10,798 nucleotides of DNA from Candidatus Schekmanbacteria bacterium GWA2_38_11 (lineage in GTDB: Bacteria; Schekmanbacteria; GWA2-38-11). The notes beneath the pieces were generated by a model that saw only the letters and a program-made list of their open reading frames with translations, was not told the DNA's origin and ran no database searches. Where the stretch lies: contig MGDB01000001.1 in the NCBI GenBank assembly GCA_001790645.1, positions 1 through 10,798 on the forward strand, read 5' to 3'. Both the position numbers and the translations under genes were made by a program. Positions 1 to 6,810 of this stretch are shown here, one piece after another; within the stretch, counting starts at the first letter, position 1; each line of letters starts with the position of its first letter.

Positions 1-690
1 ACTTATAAAGAAGAGATAGGACTTCCTTATACATGTTGTATGAGGCCAAATCTTATTAATAAAGGTGTTGCAAGACTCCTGAAGGATTCAGGTTGCAAAA
101 AACTAAGTATTGGAATCGAAAGTGGTAACAATATAATTCGCAATAATATATTAAACCGCAGAATTAGTGATGAGCAAATAAGAAATGCATTCAGGATTTG
201 TGACGAATTTGACATTAAAACCCATTCTTTTAATATAGTGGGTATTCCACAAGAAGATATGGCAGCTATGTTAGATACAATAAAGATTAATAGCCAAATA
301 GGCCCCCCCAATAGTATGCAAGTGACTATATTTTACCCATATCCAGGCACAGTAGCTCATAATTATTGTAAAGAAAAAGGGTTTATTCCTGTCAATGAAG
401 AACAGAAGCATTTGAGTAGCTATATGGAAGATACAATACTAGATTATCCAAAGATTTTAAAGAATAGAGTATTATTCATAAAAAGATACTTCAGGCCTCT
501 TGTAAAACTCTATAAAGCTCTAAATAAGGATATCAGAATAATAAAAATCATTAGACTATATATTTTACTTGACAAGATACTTTCAAACAAATTAGTTGCA
601 TACCTTATTTTCCCATTCTTCATCAGGTTTTATGATATTTTAAGAAAAATAAAACACATAGTTAAACCAACATATTACAGTTCCGAGTAA
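1..690 (+). CDS. B12-binding-type radical SAM protein, C-terminal part (5' truncated)
   Basis: The frame is open from base 1 (codons 1-13 read TYKEEIGLPYTCC), so the gene starts before the window and the ATG at 40 is internal. What remains (229 residues) matches the second half of the radical SAM barrel of the large BchE/HpnJ-like group. It shows GLPYTCC-x-RPNLI, then GCKKLSIGIESGN, the segment containing ILNRRIS, NIVGIP and FYPYPGT. In this family these follow the CxxxCxxC cluster loop and an N-terminal cobalamin-binding domain, both of which would lie off the left edge. The tail is basic and hydrophobic (FPFFIRFYDILRKIK) and may touch the membrane. Family members catalyse methylations, cyclisations or other radical reactions on lipids, cofactors and natural products; the substrate here cannot be read. 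It converges with the methyltransferase at 850-1620. The family call is firm; the function is unknown. Confidence 0.85.
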   Translation, partial: TYKEEIGLPYTCCMRPNLINKGVARLLKDSGCKKLSIGIESGNNIIRNNILNRRISDEQIRNAFRICDEFDIKTHSFNIVGIPQEDMAAMLDTIKINSQIGPPNSMQVTIFYPYPGTVAHNYCKEKGFIPVNEEQKHLSSYMEDTILDYPKILKNRVLFIKRYFRPLVKLYKALNKDIRIIKIIRLYILLDKILSNKLVAYLIFPFFIRFYDILRKIKHIVKPTYYSSE

Positions 691-695
691 CATGA

Positions 696-848
696 CTCTT
701 AGGATATCCATTTTGTAAAAGAGCTAAAGATGGAAAAGAAAAATAATGTGATGTTTGTATATATCATAGTGCAGATAATAAAGAGGAGTTGGTTAAAAAT
801 GGATAGGAATATAAAATATATAGTTTAGTTATCTTGCCTGGTTTATGA
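696..848 (+). pseudogene. Possible decayed reading frame with paired cysteines
   Basis: In the third forward frame, right after the radical SAM stop, the translation looks protein-like but is broken by TAA at 744 and TAG at 804. The pieces read GYPFCKRAKDGKEK, then CDVCIYHSADNKEELVKNG, then EYKIYSLVILPGL before TGA at 846. The order C-x2-basic, then CxxC, resembles a small zinc or iron-sulfur binding tail, and the residue mix is less biased than expected from random AT-rich DNA. There is no start codon or ribosome binding site for it. It could be the eroded end of a lost gene, or chance. I do not recognise the parent family. Confidence 0.25.
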
Positions 849-849
849 G

Positions 850-1620
850 CTATTTGAGAAATACTGCAACTTGTTCAAAGCTATATTTGGAAAGATTTGG
901 AATTATTTTTACAATGAGATTATCAAATCCTTTTAAAGTTTTTTCTAATATTTCACCTTTTAATATCCAATGGTGTGAAAGGAGCTGGAAAAATACGAAG
1001 TTTGGATAGTGAGGGTCTGTTTTTTTAAAAAAAGAACCAAAGGTCTTAATTTCCTTCTCAGAGAGTGGCATTTCATCTTCTGTACCAAATCTTTTTGACC
1101 CAAATTTGCCAAGCAGGTTTCTTCTTGTCCACATCAGAAGTTTATTGTTGGCTGAATTCTCAATAAAGAGAGCTATCCCATTCTTTTTTAATACCCTTGA
1201 TATTTCTTTACCACCTTTCTGTACATCAATATGGTGCAAAAAGGCATTTCCAAAAACAATATCAAAAAAATTATCCGGATATTCTAATTCATAAACGCTC
1301 ATTACCTCTGCTTTGATTTTTCTGCTCATACCATTTTTTTCTGCTAACCTTTTAGTTCCTTCTATTCCCTTTTCAGAAAGATCAAAGGCAAAGACTTCAG
1401 CCCCCTTTAAAGCAAAAACTACAGAACACCATCCGATTCCACATCCGCAATCGAGGACTCTTTTCCCTCTCAAATCTCCGAGGTAGTCCAATACAAAATT
1501 AAAAGGAGGCCAGTTTATTTGGTTGATGTTTACAATTTGAGATGAGGGGTCATATGTATTATAAATGCTGTCATAGAAATGACTTTCTCTTTGTTCTATC
1601 TCTTTTAAATCGTTTTTCAT
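850..1620 (-). CDS. Class I SAM-dependent methyltransferase
   Basis: This is a cytosolic 256-residue protein with a Rossmann methyltransferase core (Methyltransf_11/25 type). Motif I is VLDCGCGIG at residues 55-63. The acidic residue that would hold the ribose of S-adenosylmethionine is D80 in VFAFDLS. Motif III/IV is FFDIVFGNAFLHHID around 118-132, and EISRVLKKNGIALFIE follows at about 139-154. The C-terminal 100 residues are family-specific and probably recognise the acceptor. In a glycan locus an O-methyltransferase acting on a sugar or lipid carrier is plausible, but the acceptor is not visible; ubiquinone/menaquinone-type C-methylation would be an alternative. The ATG at 1620 has no clear Shine-Dalgarno sequence, but a strong promoter lies about 60 bp upstream and the N-terminus has normal length. 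It is a single-gene unit, separated from the GT4 gene by 297 bp. Confidence 0.85.
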   Translation of the reverse strand: MKNDLKEIEQRESHFYDSIYNTYDPSSQIVNINQINWPPFNFVLDYLGDLRGKRVLDCGCGIGWCSVVFALKGAEVFAFDLSEKGIEGTKRLAEKNGMSRKIKAEVMSVYELEYPDNFFDIVFGNAFLHHIDVQKGGKEISRVLKKNGIALFIENSANNKLLMWTRRNLLGKFGSKRFGTEDEMPLSEKEIKTFGSFFKKTDPHYPNFVFFQLLSHHWILKGEILEKTLKGFDNLIVKIIPNLSKYSFEQVAVFLK

Positions 1621-1678
1621 CGCATTTATTGATAAAGGGTGAACCTTTTAGTTTTATATTATGTATTCTTTAAAAGGG

Positions 1679-1707
1679 GTTATATATAGAATCGATGACA
1701 GGGTCAA
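1679..1707 (-). promoter_or_regulatory. Sigma-70-like promoter of the methyltransferase gene
   Basis: On the minus strand, TTGACC (1702-1707) is followed after exactly 17 bp by TATAAC (1679-1684). Each box matches the consensus at 5 of 6 positions. The predicted start near 1672 gives a leader of about 50 nt before the ATG at 1620. This supports independent transcription of this gene. Confidence 0.6.
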
Positions 1708-1826
1708 CAGAAAGATTTTAACTAACTTCCCCTCTTTTCTTTTTAGTTATTATTTAGAGTTATCTTTTAAGTGTTCCTTTTATTCTTAGAATATTTATTA
1801 CTATTCTGTATTAGGGTTTTTGAAAC

Positions 1827-1844
1827 GGTTAGCAACTACTAACC
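1827..1844. repeat. Short inverted repeat GGTTAG/CTAACC
   Basis: A perfect 6-bp inverted repeat with a 6-nt loop lies in the gap between the methyltransferase and GT4 genes, 32 bp beyond the larger terminator-like hairpin when read on the minus strand. It could be a second, weak part of the transcript end. The rest of the 1709-1875 stretch shows nothing I can interpret. Confidence 0.25.
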
Positions 1845-1875
1845 CAATACTCATTTACTCCAGCAATTTTTCTGA

Positions 1876-1908
1876 AATTACCAAAAGTAATATTTTACTT
1901 TTGGAATT
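1876..1908 (-). terminator. Terminator-like hairpin after the GT4 gene
   Basis: CCAAAAGTAA (1881-1890) and TTACTTTTGG (1895-1904) are perfect 10-bp complements around the loop TATT. AATT on each side extends the stem by four more pairs with one bulged A. It lies 10-40 bp past the GT4 stop codon, the expected place for the end of the minus-strand transcript. The stem is AT-rich and only a weak T-run follows, so it may protect the 3' end rather than terminate strongly. Confidence 0.45.
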
Positions 1909-1917
1909 GATTGAAAA

Positions 1918-3048
1918 CTAAATTGATTTATACAGGTCTATATATGTCTCGGTTATTTTATCCCAATTCCTGTTTATCCTTACCCAATCAAATGCTTTTT
2001 GACCAAGAGTGTTTATTTCATCCTCATGTTCTAAGGCATATAATAATTTTTCTGCTAAGCTGTTACTATCACCTGATTTAAAATATATAGCATTTTTGCC
2101 AATAGCATCTCTGTTTTCGGGGATATCACTACAAATAACTCCTTTTTTTAGTGATGCAACCTCCAAAAGCATCATTGACATAGCTTCGTAAGTTGATGGA
2201 AAAATAAAAAATTTACATTGTAAAATTATCTCGAATAAATCTTCTTTTGATTTTATAAAATTTATAAAAACAACATTTGGTTCAGCAAGGCTTTCTAAGT
2301 ATTGTTTGTAAGATAAATCACTTTCTTTATCACCAATAATTACTAAAGGCACTTTTAATCCCAGTTGTCTGTTTGCTTTTAATAATATATCACATCCTTT
2401 ACTTTGAATAATCCTTCCTGCACAAAACAAAATATATTTATCAAATGGGAACCTATTATTTTTATAGGATTCATTACTGGAAAAATTAATGCTATCAAAA
2501 TCTACGCCATTAGGAATAAATAAAACATTTTTATTGTATTTTTTAGCATAATGTTCAGCTAATGTTTTAGAGACAGTAGTGCATACATTAACGTATTTTA
2601 CAAACAGGATTTCAAACAATTTGAAGCATAGTTTTGCTATCCTGCTCCATTTATCTCTGTTATATTCAGCGCCGTGGGAAGTGCCAATAACTTTAAAACG
2701 TAGCCTTAGTAAAGGAGCGAGATAGCCAAAATCAGCATAATGCAGATGAATTAAGTCATATTTACCAAATAATAAGGCATGAATTGTAGAAAAAAAACCA
2801 AAAGAAAAAGCGCTGAGATGTTTTCCTTTTAAATCGCTGATTAAAATTAATTCTAAATTATTATGAGTAGAATAATCACCGCAGTAATCCCTCTTACCAT
2901 AAACAGAAACTTTAAAACCCTTAGTAAGAGCTTTTTTAATTATGGCTTCAGCAACTCTTTCCCCACCACCTTTAGAAGGAAGCCCTTTGGCTCCTATTAC
3001 TGCTATATGCTTTTTTGGCTGAGACTTAATAATTTTATTTTTCTTCAT
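1918..3048 (-). CDS. Glycosyltransferase family 4 (GT-B fold)
   Basis: This 376-residue retaining glycosyltransferase transfers a sugar from a nucleotide-sugar donor, probably on the cytoplasmic face of the membrane. The N-terminal acceptor domain opens with AVIGAKGLPSKGGGERVAE (residues 16-34), the glycine-rich loop of GT4 enzymes; HLHYAD at about 101-106 and GTSHG at 122-126 follow. The donor domain starts near FCAGRIIQSKG (208-218). It carries the EX7E signature as E288 and E296 in YEAMSMMLLE, followed by GVICSDIPE (303-311). Length and domain order are normal, so it looks intact. There is no signal peptide or membrane segment. The start is supported by GAGGG at 3052-3056, which overlaps the TGA stop of the radical SAM gene 6 bp upstream; the two are probably translationally coupled. 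Sugar and linkage specificity cannot be read from sequence. Confidence 0.9.
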   Translation of the reverse strand: MKKNKIIKSQPKKHIAVIGAKGLPSKGGGERVAEAIIKKALTKGFKVSVYGKRDYCGDYSTHNNLELILISDLKGKHLSAFSFGFFSTIHALLFGKYDLIHLHYADFGYLAPLLRLRFKVIGTSHGAEYNRDKWSRIAKLCFKLFEILFVKYVNVCTTVSKTLAEHYAKKYNKNVLFIPNGVDFDSINFSSNESYKNNRFPFDKYILFCAGRIIQSKGCDILLKANRQLGLKVPLVIIGDKESDLSYKQYLESLAEPNVVFINFIKSKEDLFEIILQCKFFIFPSTYEAMSMMLLEVASLKKGVICSDIPENRDAIGKNAIYFKSGDSNSLAEKLLYALEHEDEINTLGQKAFDWVRINRNWDKITETYIDLYKSI

Positions 3049-3054
3049 AGACCC

Positions 3055-4047
3055 TCAGCACCAAATATTTTTTTTCATCACCAATTTTATTTTATTTTTT
3101 ATAATCCACAAAAGTGGAATCCAAGGATAAGTTCTCATAGCAGGTCTTGCACTTCCAACCATCCAGCAATTTCTCTGGCATTCAGCAACAGTTTTTCTTA
3201 TTTTTTCTGCTTGTTTACTATGCCAGATTTCATTAAAAGATTTTTCTTTGAGATCTCCCATAATCCAGGGAGTTTCAGATCCATTGCACGCCAATATTTG
3301 ACCGTAGGGATCTAAAAAGAAAAGTTCAGTTGCTGCTCCACAGGGAATAGGACGTTTTTCACCTTGGATATGTTTAAGTAAACCGTAATTAATAAAAGCT
3401 CTTCCCCAGTCTTTTATACGAAGTTTTATATCTTTTCGCTTAGATTGTAAAAGAGACTCAATAAACTTATACATTTTCTCTACTGTATTATCTATATCCT
3501 CGATTTTGTTGTCGAACTTATTAAAGTAGAATGAGTTGTGCATTGTAGAACTTCCAAACTCTATTCCCATCATTGCGCAGAGGTGATATAAATCTAAAAG
3601 GTCATCCTTGTTTTTGTCTGAAATAACAATTCCAAATCCTACATTCTGTACTCCGACTTCCTTCAGGCGAATTACTGTCTTTAAGGCTCTGTCAAAACCA
3701 TTTTTTATTCCACGAAGCTTGTCATTTAAGTCAGGAAAACCTTCTGCACTTATTCGGAATGCAACATCCGGGAATTTTTTTCCTACTTCAACAAGTCTTT
3801 CTGTAAAGTACCCATTAGTACTGATATCAATTTTATTAGTTTTCTTATGAAGAGTTGAAACAATCTCTAGTAAGTCTTTTCTTAGCCCTGGTTCTCCTCC
3901 TGTTATATTTATTTTTTTGAGACCTTCTGGCAATTTTTCCAATAATTCATGCCCTATTTCTTTTCTATCCCCAGGTGGTTTTTTCCAAATATCACACATC
4001 AGGCAGTGTGCATTACAACGAAATGTCGTTATATAGCAAGCTTCCAC
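3055..4047 (-). CDS. Radical SAM protein with partial SPASM-like C-terminus
   Basis: This 330-residue protein has the radical SAM CxxxCxxC cluster loop very near its start: C11, C15 and C18 in FRCNAHCLMC. NITGGEP (47-53) is the SAM-binding motif, followed by an ISTNGY segment. The C-terminal third has further cysteines in the pattern CGAA...ILACNGS...ECQRNCW, with GDLKEKSFNEIW between, as in SPASM/twitch domains that hold auxiliary iron-sulfur clusters. The last ~35 residues are hydrophobic and basic (from AMRTYPWIPLLW). The predicted start is GTG at 4047, supported by GGGAG with 6-nt spacing; an in-frame TAA sits directly before it, so no longer N-terminus is possible without readthrough. 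The GT4 gene follows after 6 bp. Radical SAM enzymes in glycan loci can oxidise, epimerise or dehydrate sugars, or modify peptides; which applies is unknown. Confidence 0.85.
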   Translation of the reverse strand: MEACYITTFRCNAHCLMCDIWKKPPGDRKEIGHELLEKLPEGLKKINITGGEPGLRKDLLEIVSTLHKKTNKIDISTNGYFTERLVEVGKKFPDVAFRISAEGFPDLNDKLRGIKNGFDRALKTVIRLKEVGVQNVGFGIVISDKNKDDLLDLYHLCAMMGIEFGSSTMHNSFYFNKFDNKIEDIDNTVEKMYKFIESLLQSKRKDIKLRIKDWGRAFINYGLLKHIQGEKRPIPCGAATELFFLDPYGQILACNGSETPWIMGDLKEKSFNEIWHSKQAEKIRKTVAECQRNCWMVGSARPAMRTYPWIPLLWIIKNKIKLVMKKNIWC

Positions 4048-4071
4048 TTAATACTCCCAATTACGAGTCAA
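4048..4071 (-). other. Possible 7-codon leader peptide before the radical SAM gene
   Basis: TTG at 4069-4071 opens a frame that reads L(M)TRNWEY and stops with TAA directly before the GTG start of the radical SAM gene, in the same frame. A strong AAGGAG (4082-4087) lies 10 nt upstream of the TTG. It could be a leader peptide for coupled translation, or the original N-terminus of the enzyme cut off by a nonsense mutation. Chance is also possible. Confidence 0.3.
4054..4058 (-). promoter_or_regulatory. Ribosome binding site fixing the GTG start at 4047
   Basis: GGGAG lies 6 nt before GTG. It overlaps the end of a short upstream frame (TTG at 4071 to TAA at 4048), so ribosomes finishing that frame would stop on the start codon. 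Confidence 0.55.
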
Positions 4072-4083
4072 CTTTATTCTACT

Positions 4084-4101
4084 CCTTCATATGAATGAAG
4101 G
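4084..4101 (-). repeat. Inverted repeat overlapping the AAGGAG of the leader
   Basis: CCTTCAT and ATGAAGG form a perfect 7-bp inverted repeat around a 4-nt loop. In minus-strand RNA the second arm contains the AAGG of the upstream Shine-Dalgarno sequence, so pairing could hide it. It may equally be a protein-binding half-site pair. Only the symmetry is directly seen. Confidence 0.3.
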
Positions 4102-4136
4102 TTATAATGACAAAAGAAAATGTTACATACTAATAG

Positions 4137-4167
4137 TATATATTGAAAAAATGTAAAAACCTGTCAA
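4137..4167 (-). promoter_or_regulatory. Candidate promoter for the radical SAM-GT4 pair
   Basis: On the minus strand a perfect TTGACA (4162-4167) is followed after 19 bp by TATATA (4137-4142). The -35 box is ideal, while the spacer is 2 bp longer than optimal. It sits 90-120 bp upstream of the GTG start, in the 178-bp gap between the two radical SAM genes, and would allow the downstream pair to be transcribed separately. Confidence 0.4.
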
Positions 4168-4172
4168 TTGAT

Positions 4173-4192
4173 TTCTTGTAGAATAACAAGAA
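4173..4192 (-). terminator. Weak hairpin after the upstream radical SAM gene
   Basis: TTCTTGT and ACAAGAA form a perfect 7-bp stem with a 6-nt loop, about 35 bp past the stop codon at 4226. T-runs follow only after 15-20 nt, so this is at best a weak terminator or pause site. Confidence 0.25.
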
Positions 4193-4225
4193 GTTTTGAA
4201 TTGAGTATTTTCATAAGAAGGAAAT

Positions 4226-5275
4226 TCATTTTCTGTTCTCCTTTGAGAGAAAGGGTATTGCTATGCTACATTGATAGCAGACTAAATTCTCAATTCTTTG
4301 CTTATGTTCGTCAGAAGAACTAAAAATTGCTCTTGCTGATTTAAACTTTTCATTGTTCCATATTTCCTTAAAACTTTGTCTAAAGATATTTCCAAATTCA
4401 GGAGCAATCTGGGCTATGTGGCTACAGCAGGGAGCTACTTCTCCATCATAATTTATGAGAACTTGGTTCCATAAAAAACAAAAGGAATCTATATTTTCAG
4501 GATTTGCATAATATTCACCCCTTTCTTCAGAGAGCCATTCCTTTTCATGTCCATAAGCATGAGCTGATGATATCAACACTCCGTCAACTCCAAGTTTTTC
4601 AGCCAGAGGTTTAACATTTGAAATTTCGTGTTCATTATGTTTAAAGATTAAAAACTGCCAATCAATAAAAGGAATTTTACTTTTTATTTTTTTCTTCTTA
4701 CTTACAAGCAATTCTATATTCTCTATTACTTTGTTGTAATTTCCTCCTACTCTGTATTGCTGATATGTTTCTTGACTTGTTCCATCGAGGCTAATCCTCA
4801 AATAATCAAGACCGGAAGCAATCATTTTATCAGCATCTTCTTCGTTAAAAATTAAAAAGTTTGAGCTTATGGAAGTAAATATTTTCTTCTTGTTAGCATA
4901 TTCTATCATCCTGTATATATCTTTATGTAAAAGAGGTTCACCAAGGTTATAGAGGTTTAAAAGATAGAGATAATCCCCTATTTCATCTATTACTTTTTTA
5001 AAATTTTCAAAAGACATATAACCTTTAGGCTTGATAGGGTTGGGAACCCAACACAATGGACATTTTAAATTACAAGTATTGTTTGGTTCTAAGTTTAAAA
5101 CATAAGGAAGACTTTTGAGTTCAATTTTTCTTTTTTTCTTTTCAGAATTTGCTCTTAAATAATTTAAAAATTTTTTTGGGTTATTATATAGCAAAAAAGC
5201 CCTAAGATGCTTTCCTTTAAATTTTAACCCAGCAAGTTGCATCAACCTATTTACTAAAACATCAGTTATTTTCAT
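4226..5275 (-). CDS. Radical SAM/SPASM domain protein
   Basis: This 349-residue cytosolic iron-sulfur enzyme has about 60 leading residues, a charged helical region rich in lysine. The radical SAM loop then follows: C68, C72 and C75 in NTCNLKCPLCWVP. NLGEP at 110-114 matches the GGEP motif with one G replaced, a common variant. LRISLDGTSQETYQQYR (159-175) is typical of SPASM-containing enzymes. The C-terminal SPASM region shows C266, the CC pair 283-284 after INYDGEVAP, GNIFRQSFKEIWNN (295-308) and CYQC (333-336), so auxiliary clusters are likely. Relatives act on peptides, sugars or aminoglycoside-like substrates; no precursor peptide is visible nearby, and the glycan setting favours a sugar or lipid substrate, which is inference. 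The ATG at 5275 has no clear Shine-Dalgarno sequence. It lies 161 bp after the GT-C gene on the same strand. Confidence 0.88.
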   Translation of the reverse strand: MKITDVLVNRLMQLAGLKFKGKHLRAFLLYNNPKKFLNYLRANSEKKKRKIELKSLPYVLNLEPNNTCNLKCPLCWVPNPIKPKGYMSFENFKKVIDEIGDYLYLLNLYNLGEPLLHKDIYRMIEYANKKKIFTSISSNFLIFNEEDADKMIASGLDYLRISLDGTSQETYQQYRVGGNYNKVIENIELLVSKKKKIKSKIPFIDWQFLIFKHNEHEISNVKPLAEKLGVDGVLISSAHAYGHEKEWLSEERGEYYANPENIDSFCFLWNQVLINYDGEVAPCCSHIAQIAPEFGNIFRQSFKEIWNNEKFKSARAIFSSSDEHKQRIENLVCYQCSIAIPFLSKENRK

Positions 5276-5322
5276 GGCTTTATTTTATCTGGAAAGTTGA
5301 AGATATTAAAATTAATGTCATA

Positions 5323-5343
5323 AAAACTTAACCCTTAACTTTT
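5323..5343. repeat. Imperfect palindrome between GT-C and radical SAM genes
   Basis: AAAACTTAA and TTAACTTTT face each other around CCC with one C/C mismatch. It lies about 50 bp before the radical SAM start. It could be an operator or simply an AT-rich coincidence. I found no convincing promoter in this 161-bp gap. Confidence 0.2.
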
Positions 5344-5436
5344 AAATTTTCAAGAATGTTTTACATCCTTTATTTCTTCAAAGTTTCGAGAGAAAAAAGC
5401 AATATATATTATTAATAAGTCAATTTTTTTGTACAT

Positions 5437-6810
5437 CTATGATTCATCGAAAATTAACCAAAAAGAATATTTCGCTAACCAAGGAACTGTGAATCCAGAT
5501 TTGACACACCTCAATATTTGTGAATCCTTCCAATCCCACAACCTTTCTCTATTAAAGTTAACAGGTTTTGGTGAACTATTCCAAGATCCTGAAGGATAGT
5601 AAAATGCTCCAATGAAATGCACAAAAATTGAAAAGATTACTAAATAAAGAAATAATATAGTTATTATTTTACTTTTAAATATTCTATCCCAAATGAAAAT
5701 CAAAAATATACACAAGAGAGGAACAATATCTGTCAAATATCTTGGTCCAAAAGTATAACCACCCCACCATACTGCGTAGAAACTATAAAGAAAAATTATT
5801 GATGAAATAGATAGAACTGTATATCTAAAAAGAAGATATCCATTTTGAAAATTTGGAAGTTTTTTATCCTTAAATATTATTAAAATTCCAATAAAAGAAA
5901 AGATAAAGAAAGGAGAATATATTAACAGACCCCTGCTTGGGCTAATCAGAAGTCCTAAAAAACCTTCTAAAAAATTGAAAGACCAGAATTCCGTTACTCC
6001 TGTGGTTGTTCGAGTTAGCTCCCATAGCTTAGCATTACCACCTGTTAGGGTATTAAAAAAATATAGGTTATATGAAAATAATAAAGTTCCAACCACCACA
6101 GGGAAAATCATAATTTTTAAAAGCTGGATTCGATGCTTTTGGATTATATAAATAAAAAAGATAAGAACTGGTAAAGTATTTGTCAATCTTGTTGCTACAG
6201 ATAAAGATAAAAACAAGGTAGAATATACTACATATTTATCTTTTTCTAAACCTCTAAGCATATAATAAAAAGCGAGAATTAAAAAAAGCTCTGAAGGACC
6301 ATGCTGCCATAAACTCTGGCTACTAATTGACCATGTACTGGTACCAAAAGCATAAATAAGGGAGATATAGAAAGCAATCTTTTCATCAGTAAGTCTTTTT
6401 AATGTTATAAATAATATTAGCACTGATAAAGCCGCAATAAAAGAGGCGCTAATTTTAGAAAGGATGTCAATATTCATAGTGTTTATTGTAAAACCTAATA
6501 AACTTATAGAGAAAAAATAAATAGGAAGGGCTAATATGCCAGCCATTATTGGGTAGCTTGAGTAGTAATGACCTTTTGAATATTGGATGAATGCATAGTC
6601 TCTATTTATTAAAGATTTATAAATGAGAGGGAATTCATCCAAATTTAAATTAAATTCTTTGATAATGCTAACAGGGAGATATTTAGCTGGTGTTGTATCT
6701 CCTGCGCCAATTTCTCTTAAATTTAAATTATACACCACTACTATGAAGATAAAAAAATATATTTTTCTTTGGCAGAAAAAATTGCTTATCTGATCAAGTA
6801 TTTTAGACAT
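5437..6810 (-). CDS. GT-C-type membrane glycosyltransferase (ArnT/PMT-like)
   Basis: This 457-residue polytopic inner-membrane protein has about ten hydrophobic segments and a long first extracytoplasmic loop. D38 in GAGDTTPAKY, just after the first membrane helix, is in the position of the catalytic acid of GT-C enzymes. Further signatures of this uncharacterised group are WQHGPSELF (168-176), ISPSRGLLIYSP (289-300), WWGGYTFGPRYL (348-359) and a final RLWDWKDSQILR (423-434). Known GT-C enzymes transfer sugars from polyprenyl-phosphate donors on the periplasmic side, so it would act after flipping. The ATG directly follows the TAG of the upstream methyltransferase with no gap and no clear Shine-Dalgarno sequence, suggesting translational coupling. 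Donor and acceptor cannot be told; a glycan polymerase or protein glycosyltransferase is a less likely alternative. Confidence 0.8.
   Translation of the reverse strand: MSKILDQISNFFCQRKIYFFIFIVVVYNLNLREIGAGDTTPAKYLPVSIIKEFNLNLDEFPLIYKSLINRDYAFIQYSKGHYYSSYPIMAGILALPIYFFSISLLGFTINTMNIDILSKISASFIAALSVLILFITLKRLTDEKIAFYISLIYAFGTSTWSISSQSLWQHGPSELFLILAFYYMLRGLEKDKYVVYSTLFLSLSVATRLTNTLPVLIFFIYIIQKHRIQLLKIMIFPVVVGTLLFSYNLYFFNTLTGGNAKLWELTRTTTGVTEFWSFNFLEGFLGLLISPSRGLLIYSPFFIFSFIGILIIFKDKKLPNFQNGYLLFRYTVLSISSIIFLYSFYAVWWGGYTFGPRYLTDIVPLLCIFLIFIWDRIFKSKIITILFLYLVIFSIFVHFIGAFYYPSGSWNSSPKPVNFNRERLWDWKDSQILRCVKSGFTVPWLAKYSFWLIFDES

Noticed and set aside
730..828. A 32-codon ATG frame after the first radical SAM gene
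   Set aside because: It has no convincing ribosome site, a residue mix expected from AT-rich DNA, and it overlaps a more protein-like frame.
2863..3315. A 150-codon forward frame across the GT4 and radical SAM genes
   Set aside because: It is a shadow: it lies opposite two well-supported minus-strand genes and has a biased S/F-rich translation.
5395..5423. TTGACT at 5418-5423 as a promoter for the radical SAM/SPASM gene
   Set aside because: No acceptable -10 box lies at 15-19 bp; the only TATATT is 11 bp away.
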